From Rotaria sordida (lineage: Eukaryota; Rotifera; Eurotatoria; Philodinida; Philodinidae), in contig CAJNOL010000160.1 in the NCBI GenBank assembly GCA_905250125.1, positions 158,180 to 222,179 of the forward strand: 64,000 nucleotides of DNA, given 5' to 3'. Position 1 is the stretch's first letter. The number at the start of each line of letters is the position of its first letter. The position numbers and the translations under genes are program-made. The notes beneath the pieces are model-generated. The model ran no database searches, was not told the origin of the DNA, and saw only the letters and a program-made list of their open reading frames with translations. This document shows positions 34,844-55,644 of the stretch, piece after piece.

Positions 34844-35208
34844 ATGTATTCATTTCATCGAAAACTAACAGCATTCATTTTTATTTTTTTTCTTGTAATC
34901 TGCTGTATACACAGTTTTAGAATAGTAAGTCATTCTTATTTTTGATTATTTATTGAATTATTCAGTGATTTTTTTTTTCGTTTACATTTCAGAATGAACT
35001 TGAAAATGCTATAAATGGAAAAAATCTTATCAATGATCAAGCAATTACTGCTGCTCAACTTCATGCTCTTGAACAAGTTTTAAATCGTCGAAGTCTTTAT
35101 GATCCTGCATATAGCGATTCTTGGTCAAATTATTTGGAAAAAAAGCGTAGTCTATTCGATCCTGCTTATAGTGATTGGGCTAACAGCTTTAAACGATCAG
35201 ATGAATAA
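34844..35208 (+). CDS. probable neuropeptide precursor with two related peptides
   Basis: Exons 34844-34924 and 34993-35208 join at phase 0, giving 98 aa. Residues 1-25 are a good signal peptide (MYSFHRKLTAFIFIFFLVIC, then CIHSF). A spacer of about 45 residues leads to RR, then SLYDPAYSDSWSNYLE, then KKR, then SLFDPAYSDWANSF, then KR and SDE-stop. The two bracketed peptides share S-L-aromatic-D-P-A-Y-S-D and are exactly set between basic cleavage sites, the plan of a prohormone cleaved by furin or PC2-type convertases. Neither has a glycine before the basic site, so no C-terminal amidation is predicted. I do not recognise the family. A polyadenylation-like AATAAA lies at about 35264. Confidence 0.8.
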
Positions 35209-37055
35209 AATATCCAATTAACATCATCAGTTTTTTTTTCTTCGTTGTATAAGAAAATATTGCAATAAAATTTAAACCAAATTTTGAAATATTAAGCATA
35301 ATAAATAACGTTGAAAAACTAACATTATATGTATTATCATGTATTCTTCTTTTTTTTCTCTAATAGACAGCTAATTAATCTACATTTTATAATGAATTTA
35401 ATATTCTGAAAGACACAATATTATAATTGTTATGAAAAAAAAAAAACAATATTTTCTCAGATGAGTTGAATATTGTAGACTTTTGAAAATTTCCCAGAAG
35501 AGCTCTAGTTGTGATTTGTTACAAAAAATAAGAAAATATCTAAAGAATGTACATCAAAAAGTATTATAACAATAATATCAACCCTTCGAGGACGGGATTA
35601 GTTTTTTGAAAAACAAAATAGCGAAAGAAGCAATCTTTGTAAATAATTGATTATCTATGTTCAATCAAGGGTTTTACCTTTCGAGACTGATGACGAGTAT
35701 GTATACAATACGTCTCGAAAGTCCACAGCAATATTAGACAGAAGAATAGATAGATAATTGATATTCAGAGATCTTAACCCTTTGAGAACCGGCGACGCAC
35801 ATATGCGTCACCCGTTTTCAAAGGGTTAATGAGTTTTAAAATGAATTATCCAATGCCATGATGTTGCAAAAATCATGGTATGTTAACTAAGCTCTTTCCC
35901 TCAGAAAAAAAAAGAAAGTCCATTTCCGTCAGATTAATTGAAATTAAAATATAATCACGGGAAAATAGCTTTGAGTTGGATTTTTCGTAAGTAATATAAA
36001 TTTTTATTTGATACATCATTTTCTTCGAAAACATTCGTTTCTTTTTGCTTACATAATATGTTTTTCTTAGATAGGATCAGAAATTACTTTTGTTTTTTTT
36101 CTTGCCTCGACATATGCTTATCTCATAACGTCTTTCAGAATTCTTGAAGGAACATCATTGTAGTCAATTGGTTTTTTGTTTTATTTGAAAGATTAAGTGC
36201 AACTACAGTGCTAAATAGAATCCATTTTGTCCGCTAAGTTTTTTGATTATTATATAAAAAGCATGTCTATAAAGATATGACTATTTTTTTGACAGTTTTT
36301 CGAGTTATTGAACTTGACATCCTTTTTCCTACATATAAAAAGTAAGAATTAAAAGAAAATGACTTTATCAAAGATTGTACTCTGACATGCTCTATCAACT
36401 AAAAACAAAGATAAAATGTATGTAATGAAAATCTACAAAGAATTATCCGGTTGTCAAATGAGCTTTTTTTTTTTACTTTTGTTTGCTGAATATTTACCGG
36501 AAACGTTATGTTATAAGGCTGAATATTTTAGTATAGTTGCTTCACTACACCCACAACTATATTCTAAAAAATGTCATATGGTTTTAATGTACTTGGCTTA
36601 ACATCGAGTTTTTAGGGAAGAGATAACAATTTTAATATTCATAATAATGATTCTTGATCTGAAAAGATTTGCATTATCAAAATTAAATCATCGTATTATT
36701 CATTGCATCATATTTTTGTATGATGTTTATATAAATCTTTGTTATTATTTAGCTCGAAATTTTTTCGACAATTGTCTTCTCATTCTCAAATAAATTGCGA
36801 AAGATTTTTAACATCGTAAACTTCAATTATCTTCCATAAGATAAATATGATTGATGAATATAAATACTATCTTTTGTATATACCAAGTAGATTTTAAATT
36901 CCTAAAAACATATATATATATATATATTAATGTGTAGGGTAGAAAAAAAAAGAAGCACCTATTGAGAATGTCACATGATCAGTATGACACCCTAAATATA
37001 AATATATATGTATAAGTTTTAATAAACACAAAAAAAAGTTATTACACGAAAAGAG
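35209..37055. other. intergenic region
   Basis: AT-rich, no supported exon. It holds two small hairpins around 35680-35830 and an (AT)n run at about 36911-36926. Confidence 0.5.
35671..35827. repeat. pair of short hairpins
   Basis: CTTTCGAGAC (about 35678) pairs with GTCTCGAAAG (about 35712). AACCCTTTGAGAACCGG (35777) pairs with ACCCGTTTTCAAAGGGTT (about 35809), with GACGCA/TGCGTC closing the tip. A related CCCTTCGAGGACGG lies at 35583. These are probably decayed copies of a small foldback repeat. Confidence 0.55.
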
Positions 37056-37514
37056 TTAATATCTGTTTATTGAACTATGCTGTTTTGTTTTCGTCGGTAT
37101 TTGTTGATCATGTTTTATTGGTTGAAAATTTTGTCGTATTATTGAAATATTGGTATGTTGATTGATACTAGTAAATTTAATAGAATTTTCATTATTATAT
37201 GAAGAAATATCAAGGCAAAGAGGATCATAGATATCTGGTTGAAGTAAAATTTCAACCAGTCGATCATTACCATGAATATTCATATCTATATTATCATTAT
37301 TTGTTATTGATTGTTTGCTCTTTTGAATAAGTTCATTTAAATTTAATGGATCTCTACAATTACCACCTAATAAAGAAAAAGATGGAAACTTGATAAGTTG
37401 TTCTTTAGATTTGAACATCTTACCAAAACGTACATGTTTACGTTTTTTAAAAGTATTACTTTTAATAAAATGTGATTGTGTTGATATTGACCATGAATTG
37501 TGTTTGTATGACAT
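37056..37514 (-). CDS. small protein with the MePCE N-terminal motif, no methyltransferase domain
   Basis: A single-exon ORF of 152 aa. Residues about 22-60 are basic and then read FPSFSLLGGNCRDPLNLN, closely resembling a conserved segment N-terminal to the methyltransferase domain of the 7SK RNA capping enzyme MePCE (Bin3 in flies: ...FLLGGN..DPLNLNSL). A second acidic block, EILLQPDIYDPLCLD, lies at about residues 88-102. MePCE caps and holds 7SK RNA in the nucleus. Here the chain ends (SSINRY-stop) with no SAM-binding motif, and none is visible within 1 kb on either side. It may be a stand-alone protein or a partial gene. I am confident it is coding and moderately confident of the family link. 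Confidence 0.65.
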   Translation of the reverse strand: MSYKHNSWSISTQSHFIKSNTFKKRKHVRFGKMFKSKEQLIKFPSFSLLGGNCRDPLNLNELIQKSKQSITNNDNIDMNIHGNDRLVEILLQPDIYDPLCLDISSYNNENSIKFTSINQHTNISIIRQNFQPIKHDQQIPTKTKQHSSINRY

Positions 37515-38585
37515 TATTGAAACGAAATATTTCGAAGAATGTTTAATGGTTATTAAATTGTTGCGTCAGATATAGAGAAGAAGAATGAATATATGATGTG
37601 ATGTAAGTTCTATTATTTACTTTGACTGTATTGGTGTAATTGAAAAATATAGAACCAATAACAAAATCAAGCAATGATAAATTTAAATATAAAAAATCTG
37701 TTTGGTTGATTTATAATTGTGCAATTATGGACAAATTTAAGTATTATATGGATTTAGATAACAAGCAATACAAAATTTTTCTTTAGATTTGAAGACTAAA
37801 TTGATAAACATATGGTTGACTTTTTATTGATTATATTTATCAAAATGAAAGCTTTATTTGATCATGATATATAAACTAAACCTTTTTATGTTTATTTATT
37901 ATTGTACACTTCAAATAATAATAATAATAATAACACAACCTTGCTATTTTTTTTTTCTCTTGTCTATCATCTATAGAAAATTTGTTCTTGATGAATGACA
38001 TTTCTTTGTTTTTTTTACGTTAATAAAAGATAATACGAAGATGAAAAACATCTATAGAATTCTCAGTCATTAAAAAATAACAAAGGGACACTGCCCATAT
38101 TTTACATCTATCGTTGATAGATATATTTGCTTTATCAAAAATACAACATATCTGTTTAAGAAAAAAAGGAATATGAAACTATTGTTTGCTATTTTGGTTA
38201 CATAGATCAATCATAAAGATTCAAAGACAAAAAAGAACAATCTATTATTTTTTTTTTTGCTGAATAAATCAAGATAATTAACTTAATAATATATCTTTTA
38301 CTCTATATAATCATATACAAATAAATGCTTTTATCTCAATATGACTGAAGAAAATACTTGAAAATCCATATATATATATATTATTCCTAATTATGTTCAT
38401 ATTTGGCTCTGTTAAGTTTCAATTCAAAGTGCATTAATGTGTTGCATATTGTAAATTGATGACTCATCATCGAGACCTGTCAGTTATGAAATATATGAAA
38501 CAAGATGATCAAATCTAATGCAATAAAAATATACATGAATATTAATTGTAGGATTTATTTTTTTATGTTCTAGATTAAAATAATA
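37515..38585. other. intergenic region between divergent genes
   Basis: AT-rich, containing an (ATA)n run at about 37916-37933. Likely holds promoters for the minus-strand gene to the left and POLR3B to the right. TTTTTATGTTCTAG ending at 38573 is an acceptor-like site 12 bases before the POLR3B start. Confidence 0.5.
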
Positions 38586-47847
<9,262 letters not shown>

Positions 47848-47928
47848 TTCAAAAAATAAAAAATAAAATAACCACATTTTTTTTAATAAATGTGATGGTT
47901 TTTTGTCTGTCTGTTTGTTATGTTTTTT

Positions 47929-47930
47929 AG
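47929..47930 (+). promoter_or_regulatory. candidate trans-splice acceptor upstream of the FRS2-like gene
   Basis: TGTTTTTTAG ends four bases before the start codon of the next gene and 83 bases after the POLR3B stop. There is almost no room for an independent promoter and 5' exon in between. Confidence 0.55.
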
Positions 47931-47934
47931 ATAT

Positions 47935-48752
47935 ATGGGTAATCATAATTCAACATCTGATACTTCTATTATAAATAATGAAGATATATTTAAAGTTGAT
48001 AATATAAATTCGTATGGTCGTAAACATTCATCAGCTAAAATTCAGCTATCGACTGATAATTTATGTATACATCAAAAAAATCGACAATCATTATTTATTC
48101 CACTTAATACAATAAAACGTTATGGTTTAGATGGTTCAATATTTATTCTTGAATGTGGTCGTCTTGCACCACTTGGTCCAGCACGTTATGCATTTCGTTG
48201 TAAAGAAGCTCGAAATCTTGTTAATTGTTTAGATGAACGTATAATAATAATTTCCAATGAATTATTCAATAAACAACAAGATAAATCATCATCAAGTTTA
48301 ACAACTGTTTCATCAGCATTTAATAATCTACAACGAACACAATCAGCAATATCATTATCATCAGCAACAACTTTTTATCGAAATTCTCAATCGAATTTAT
48401 CAGAAAATTATTTTATGTTAGGAAAAGAAAATCAACAATATCCTAATTCAATAAATTATTCAGAATTTCAAATACAAAAATCAAAATCAAAATCAATATC
48501 ATCACTAGAATTACCAATAACTTGTGAAATGGTAAAAGAATTTTTGTATTAAAATAATCATATCAAATAAACTATTGTTCTCTTTATAATTAGCAGAAAT
48601 CAAATGTAACCCTATCGAATAGTCAAAATGATGATACAATTATTCCAAATACATCAAAATCTTATGTTTTTATTGATCATGAAAAAACAACAACATTGAA
48701 AGATATTGCTAAACAACGATTACAACAACATCCTATGCGTTATAATATCTAA
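47935..48752 (+). CDS. FRS2/DOK-like adaptor with an N-terminal myristoylation site and a PTB domain
   Basis: FRS2-type adaptors dock at growth factor receptors at the plasma membrane. Exons 47935-48531 and 48597-48752 give 250 aa. MGNHNSTS is a myristoylation signal. Residues about 18-105 (FKVDN...LCIHQ...IPLNTIKRYGLDGSIFILECG..., then GPARYAFRCKEARNLVNCL) fit an IRS-type PTB domain: the RYG, FxxECG and FxC blocks are typical of FRS2. The tail is Ser/Asn-rich with SYVFIDHEKTTTL near the end. It is half the length of vertebrate FRS2 and lacks its long tyrosine-rich tail. The acceptor is a TAGCAG tandem, so one extra Gln may be included. It lies 87 nt downstream of POLR3B. Confidence 0.82.
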
Positions 48753-51700
48753 TGATTAAATTTTCTATCTTTCTAATCTCATGTTGTTTTCTTTGTTTAT
48801 TGTACATTTTATATTCGTTGGTTTTTTTTCTTGATTTATTATCAAGATCTTTTTGTTTTGCTATGATGTGGTGCACTATCTAGTAGTATGTAGTCAATGT
48901 TTTATACCAGTTTTTTGTATTCTTTAAAAATAAACGATTGAGAAAATTTTTATATTCATAATAGTTTTGATATAATGATGCTTTTTAGTATACGCTGATG
49001 AATATCTTCATATTGTGCGATGTGACTTTTGGTATTAGAATAATTAGATGAAAATAGCTGGGTTTCTGCTTAATACTCTAAGGAATTGTAAATTGCTTTT
49101 GAGATGATTCTAACATCAATTATATAGATTCGATTGAGACGAGAGAAAGTGTAAAAGAATTCATATCTATGGATTTTTCGTTTTGTGATAAAGCTATTAT
49201 GGTGAGTTGTAAGACAAACTATTATAATTCCTTTTAGATTACTTTCCAAATCGACTGTCGAGTTGACACCTTGTATAAATAAAGTTTTCAATGACAGAAA
49301 TTTAATTGTGAAGCTGTTTGATTTATTTGTATCTTCTATGTGAATATACAAAATATAAGGACAAAGTTTGCTTAACAGAATTTTTAATATGGATAGCTGA
49401 GGAAAGGAAATATTAGAAAATTTTATATTTTGACAATTAACTAGTCGTATTGAGAACTTTATTTGTGAACAATTTGAACTCAAAAGTTGATTTCTAAAAT
49501 GATATGATGAGATTATAATATTTCGTTGAAGAGTTTACTAAAATGATCACAATGGAAAATGAAAAGCCGACGAATATGAATCCTTTTGGGCTTTCACTCA
49601 TCTCAATCAAACCTACCTATTGAAGTAAGACTTCTACCGAAAAACGATTTATCATTTGGCAAAATTCTCTTATCATTTAAATAATTAAGTATCAACAAAA
49701 TGATCGAGTTGTTCTTATTGTTCAATAATAATATGTAATATCGTGGTTTAATTTCACTTAATGAACCTTTCTATACTATCCATTTGACAGATCTCAATAT
49801 TAGAATCTTTCTACCACCATCCTTTTTTTTGCATAAAATAATCTTAAATTAAGCAATTGACCAATCACATCTTTGGAAGATGTGAGACTGAACTGATATT
49901 ATCTTTTTAGAATTGAAGAAAACATATGATTGTAAAGTGATTCTAACGAGAGCCAATTAAACTGGTACCCACCGTTTGAACTCATATTGGACGTATAAGA
50001 ACGCCTTGGTGAGACTAGCAACAGTCTAAAAGGATTCGTTCCCAAAAACCATTGTAATCGAGTAATAATTGTTTTACTAAACTTTCGAGTTATTTTTAGA
50101 TACATACCGAAAAATCAAAACATAGAATTTTGACCCAGAAATTTCCGTCCACAGATCGATCTAATGACCCTTAGAATATTCTGGAAGTTTCAGCCGAAAA
50201 GCATATTTTTTTTGCTGTGATATTGAATTTCCAAAAAGTAATCGTTTGTCACAGGCATCATACAAAACTCGAGTTTACCTGAGAATTCAATATCTTGATA
50301 GAAGAACAATCTTTTCGACTGAAACTTTCAGGATATTCTGAGGGTCATTTGATCTATCTATAGTCGAAATTCGATCACATGATTTTTCAGTAAATACCTA
50401 AAACGATCATAACTCGACTCCAAAGGTTCATCAGGATGAACCCTTTTATACTTTTGATAAACTTATGAAAACATCTTTATATGCTTCAATATGAGCTCAA
50501 AACATGACTATCAGCTCGAGTGGTTCTCTCATAAGATCTTATCATCCGATAAAATCTTTTTGAATGAGAACATACAACATCCTATACACATCAACAAAGC
50601 TTTGTAATCATCTAATATAACTCACGACGACAACATATCGTACATACTCATTTGATTACATAATCTGAGAGCATGTTTACTTGAATATCATTTCTTTACG
50701 CACGATTTCCCTTGAAATAGTGTTTAATAAGAATAATACAAAATGAACATTTTGTATGACTTATATAAGAAACTACTATGTATTTAGATGAAATATATCA
50801 ATGAAAATGAATTATTTTGTTCTCTCGCATCATTTATTTGTATCGAAATATATGTTACAGAAGAAATTAGAATTCAAGAAAATTATAAATTTTCGTTTCT
50901 TCTATGACAACTTGAAATTTCAGATTTTGCTATAGAAGAACTTTAAGTAGTCTCGAACGCATAGTTTAAAGTTCATATTTTAGTTTATTTTATACAAATA
51001 TCTTTTACATTCGGCAGAATTGATAGAAGATCAAAATGAAATTAAAATGTACACTTTAATAAATTACTTGATAATCATACTGAATAAGTTAAATTAAAAG
51101 TTTTATGATAATTTTTCAAAAATATAACCATTGTATGATGATATAATTTTGCTTCGATGAAATAATTGACTAAGATTCTTACCTTAAATTCTCAATGCAT
51201 AAAAAATTTAAATTAATCAAAATTTGTGACTGAATTAATTTAAAAATTGACAAACTAGATAGATCAAATGGTACACCTAAAGTACTGTCATGTAAAATAA
51301 TATCGATATGATCATCATCGAATGATATAGATCCTACCTATTATATGCAAATCTTCTAATGGTTACAACCATTCGATTTATCGAGCTATAATTTTCGCGG
51401 TCTGCCTGATTCATTTATGTCTGCAAACTTTATATGAATGCCAGATTAATTATTTCTGTTGAAGTATGTAACTGCAATATCACTGTCAGGCAGTAAACAT
51501 AAAGTGTAGTATAAAATGCCATTCATCAAAAAATGCAACCGTATTCAAATATCTAGTTTAATTGGATCTACGGCAATAAGTTGCAGTGTTGAAAAATAAA
51601 ATTAGCAAAAAAAAAATTTTTTCTAAGCATTATAGAAAACATAAATCGAAGAAGTCCAGAGAATAACTAACAATCTACTTAAGGAGAAGAAAAATTAGAT

Positions 51701-53202
51701 ATGAGTATAAATATTCTAATTGAGCATGAAAACATACAGGTGAATAAGTAGTAGTTGCTTTACACATTTATTATAGTTGTTCCTTACTTTACTAGTTAGT
51801 ATCTACTACGATTTTCGCTATTCAACAATGAATATACTTGTTATCTTTTCGTGACATCCCGTTACATGAGAAATGTGCACATCAACATTAAATTAACATT
51901 TATTAGCGAAATCATCTATGAATCTATTGCATGGAGGAAATCTTTATTTTTCATATGTCATCGTCATCCTTGCACGGTTCTATATATGATTGAAACATAT
52001 GTTTGCAAATAGAAGTTTATGGTAAATGAAATAAGAACCACGCTTGTGTCAAATATGCGAGTAATTATCGTAGAGCCCATCTATCGCTACGACCAACTGT
52101 CGTTTTCTAAGTGTAATTGTTGTATTCTTTGAAATATTATAGTTAAAGGATAGCTATTTAAAAAATTTTCCTATAGGAAAATCTGAAATTTCAAGTTAAT
52201 CTAGAAGAAACTAAAATATTATTTTTGTCCTAGTAGAATTTTACGTTTTTCGGAATTCTAATTTTTTTCTGCAGAGTCAAACTTTTTCACTACGAAAATT
52301 TTTTTTTTGACTAATCTATATATATGTATTTCTTTTATTGATACTTGATAATGTGAATGTCTCTCTGATTTTTTTTCTTCTTGTAACTTATGAAATGTAT
52401 TTTTGTTTATTACTTAATATATAAAGAATAAACTTGTTATTATGTGTGAGTAAAAAGAAAAAACTTGACTGTTTTTCTAATATAACTTCGGCATTGACTC
52501 CGAAGAATATATATTTTTTTCATGACTCCATTGGAGTCGAATTTCGAAGTCGGACGCCGCATTCTATCTATGACATATATATTTATCACAAAACTATGTT
52601 AGATAGTTATATACGATGCATACAAATGCAAATCATGTATTTCTTTTTGTTTTTGTTTATCTCATAAATTTTCATAAACTTAATATTTTATATAATCAAG
52701 TAATATCTATTTTCATGATGGCTACAGTTAAAATCTTATTTGATAATCACATGCTCATACAAACAATATATATCTATATTTATTATTCATGTGTATAAAG
52801 ACATTATTCATACGACATCGATGTAGCACGTGAAGCAGTTTTTTTTTCTCAATGACATAAAAGAAGAAGAGAAAAAACGAAAACAAATAGAAGAGTAAAG
52901 ATTAAAAATGAGAACTAAAACAAGGCAAGCAAAGACAAAAACGCAGAAAACAACAATATAGAATGTTTTCCTAAGAATTAAAATAAGAAAAGGTTAAAGC
53001 AGAATACATATACCAGACAAACGTATTAAACGATTGAACATAACTACCCTAGATAAACAAAAACCTGCCTGATAAAACATAGATGAATGATAAAGATAAT
53101 AAGAAAAATAGATAATTTTTTTCTTTTTTTTTTGTTTATTTTCACATGCTCTTCAGATAATTTAGTTGTTGTAACTTATTTTTATTTTTATTTTATTTTT
53201 GT
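48753..53202. other. gene-free region with a large foldback
   Basis: No supported gene. A minus-strand ORF of 137 codons (49070-49483) has leucine-rich spacing but no certain motif. A family A foldback lies at 49910-50560. The rest, up to the 3' end of the calcium sensor gene, is AT-rich. Confidence 0.5.
49910..50560. repeat. foldback element, family A copy 3
   Basis: ATGACCCTTAGAATATTCTGG (about 50164) pairs with an AGGATATTCTGAGGGTCAT block (about 50328). GAAGTTTCAGCCGAAAAG pairs with CTTTTCGACTGAAACTTTC, and GATATTGAATTTCC with GAATTCAATATC. The outer arms reach ACTCATATTGG/TCAATATGAG. The AGAATATTCTGGAAGTTTCAG core is shared with the copies at 8.1 and 12.2 kb. Confidence 0.75.
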
Positions 53203-54057
53203 TTAAACATTAGGTGCTAATAACTGTCGAAGTACATCATCTCTAAGACAACCTTCAACAAATTCATCACGAGAAATATTTTTATCATCATTAAGATCTA
53301 ATTTTTCCATTATTTTCTTCACACGAAGTTCTGGTGCATTTTCACCCTTACGATTTTCTTCACCTTAAAAAAAAAAACAAAAAAGAATATAACAAACAAT
53401 CAAAATCTCCTAGAGATTAAAAATAAAATAAAATAAAATACAAACCTAAGAGTTCATAAATAGCCGTAATTACTTTCGTCATTTCTTTCTTGTCGATCTA
53501 AATAAAAGAAAAAGAGAACAATAACTCAACGTGACATATTACTGAACTTTAGGACAAAAAAAAAAGTTGAGGATTAATCACGCGCATAGACGACCAACGT
53601 AAGATAATAAGTGATGCAACATATATGTCGTGTGTTTAATATTGAGCGAATATGTACACATAGACAAGAGAAAAAAGTACGATCTTTACTATCTTACTTG
53701 TCCATTGGAATTCAAATCATAGACATCAAAAGCAAGACCAAGTTTATCTCGTATATCACCATTTGAATTAATGTTTACAGCAAGCAAAAATTCAACAAAA
53801 TCAATATAACCATTATCATCCATATCAAATGTACGAAATACTTGTTGACTATATTTTTCTGCTTCATGTTCGGGATAAAATTTTTTATAAACTTCTGTAA
53901 ATTGTCTTGGTGATAATTTTCCATTTGGACAATCACGTAAAAATGCTTGATGCCATTGACGAATTTGTTCAGGTGTATAATTTGTATTTTTTGTAAGACG
54001 ATCAATTGTTTCGTCGTCTAATTCAACACCAATAGTTTTACTTTCTTTATGACCCAT
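53203..54057 (-). CDS. neuronal calcium sensor (EF-hand), isoform A from the proximal cassette
   Basis: A hippocalcin/NCS-1-type calcium switch. Minus-strand exons 54057-53698, 53497-53446 and 53363-53203 give 190 aa. MGHKES is an N-myristoylation signal. EF1 is broken by the family-typical CPNG (residues 42-45). EF2 (DMDDNGYIDFVE), EF3 (DLNSNGQIDKKE) and EF4 (DLNDDKNISRDE) have calcium-binding residues. The first 120 residues lie in one intronless exon, although the neighbouring cassette has four introns in the same span. The EF3 loop is split by the intron. The last two exons appear to be shared with the distal cassette. Confidence 0.93.
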
Positions 54058-54864
54058 TGTAGTAGTATTATTGAAAAATAAAAAAAAAGCTAAATCTGAA
54101 TATAGGTAATTTTAAGAATATAACTAAAATAGTTTTATGAATAAGATGATATAATATGATTTGATATAGAAATAACAAGGATGAAAACAAAACAAAATGA
54201 AAATAATCAAATGAAAGCAAGAACAAAATAAAGGTACACGAAAAGGAGTAATATGTATGAAAAACAATAGCACACAAAACAGTAAACGATGTGTTGTTCT
54301 TTCGCCAACACACGCATACAACTTGCTTTTATGTTCTCTCTTTTCACTAATACAATTCTTTTTCCTTTCTCTGTCCTACGACGACAAACGTTGTCGACAA
54401 GTCAGCAGCTTGCAAAAGAGAATAAAGAAGAAAAATGGTTATCAAAGATGCACTATGTGCTTATACAAACGCCCAATTTATATTCGGTTTTCTAACATTT
54501 ATTATTAGTTTGTTTGTGCGTTTTTTCTTGTTAACGACACAATGTAACAAGAGTGTGCGGTGATGCGATACTATGAGTGTCCTTTTCATTATATGCTTGT
54601 AATGTTATAGTCTTCGTTTAAGGGAGAAAAAGAAAGCATAGAAAACAAATCGTATGATAGCAGAAGTAATAGGGAACAGCGGTAGAGCTTCTTTAAAAGA
54701 TTCTAAGAATATAAGAGAAATAAGAAACGACAAAAACAATTGCTATTTTTCTTTTTTCCGATTGTTAGGCATGGCCAATGACGACATATATATGCATGCA
54801 ACAGCTGGCCTTATTTTTATCACAGAATAAGAACGATTGGTAGATTGTATATGTAGTGTTATAT

Positions 54865-54909
<45 letters not shown>

Positions 54910-55644
54910 GCGATCGTAAGTTATATCAAGTAGATGCAGAATATTTTAATCAAAAATTCTATTAATCTCTCTTGAGAAGTTTTCTGTTGTTTTCTATTAA
55001 AAATTACCTTTCCATTTTTATTTATATCATACATATCAAAAGCTAATCGAAGTTTTTCTCTAACATCACCTAAAAACAAAAAAGAAAATAGAATTGATTA
55101 AAGATTTTATTCCTAATCTTTTTTCTATTTTTAATTTTAAATACTAACCATGAGATGTTATATTCACAGCAATAAGAAATTCAACAAAATCAATATAACC
55201 ATTATCATCCGAATCTACATTATAGAAGAGAATAGGAAAAACAAACTTGAAATTTTTAAAAATCATTATTTACCAAATGCTTTAAAAACTTGTGAACAAA
55301 ATTTTTCAGCTTTACCTTCAGGATAAAATTTCTAAATGAAACAACAATAAACAATTTCTATATCAATGAACAAATGAATATTATACCTTATACACTTCTA
55401 AGAATTTCTTTTTATCAAGTTTGCCATTAGGACAATCACTATGTAATAAAAATAAAAATAAATATTTATATATATATATATATTATTTTCTTTTGTTATC
55501 ATTTTGTTTTTTATACCGAATAAATCCTTGATGCCAATCTTGAATTTGTTGTTTTGTATATGTTGTATTCTTTGTTAATCGTTCAATTTCTTCATCTGAC
55601 AAATGAGTTAAGTCTTTTTTCTGTTTACTCGTTTTTTGTCCCAT
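53203..55644 (-). CDS. neuronal calcium sensor, isoform B from the distal cassette (shared 3' exons inferred)
   Basis: Minus-strand exons 55644-55517, 55438-55387, 55331-55274, 55214-55149 and 55069-55008 encode 122 residues: MGQKTSKQ (myristoylation), DCPNGKLD (dead EF1), DSDDNGYIDFVE (EF2) and the first half of EF3, DINKNGK. The last exon ends at phase 0 with GTAATT, exactly where isoform A's first exon ends. No EF4-coding exon exists between 55007 and 54058. Joining to 53497-53446 and 53363-53203 completes EF3 as NGK|IDKKE and gives 192 aa. The exons themselves are clear; the long join across cassette A is inference. The alternative is a truncated duplicate. Confidence 0.7.
54058..55007. 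promoter_or_regulatory. intron of isoform B and probable promoter of isoform A
   Basis: This 950-bp stretch separates the two cassettes. It has no EF-hand coding sequence on the minus strand. It contains an (AT)n run of about 36 bp at 54867-54902. ORFs here are short and unsupported. If the locus works as proposed, transcription of isoform A starts here. Confidence 0.4.

Noticed and set aside
49070..49483. 137-codon minus-strand ORF with leucine-rich spacing, reminiscent of F-box/LRR proteins
   Set aside because: No F-box, no clear repeat register, no splice context. Left as unsupported.
54257..54508. ORFs on both strands between the calcium sensor cassettes
   Set aside because: Searched for missing EF-hand exons here and found none; the ORFs are low complexity or lack motifs.
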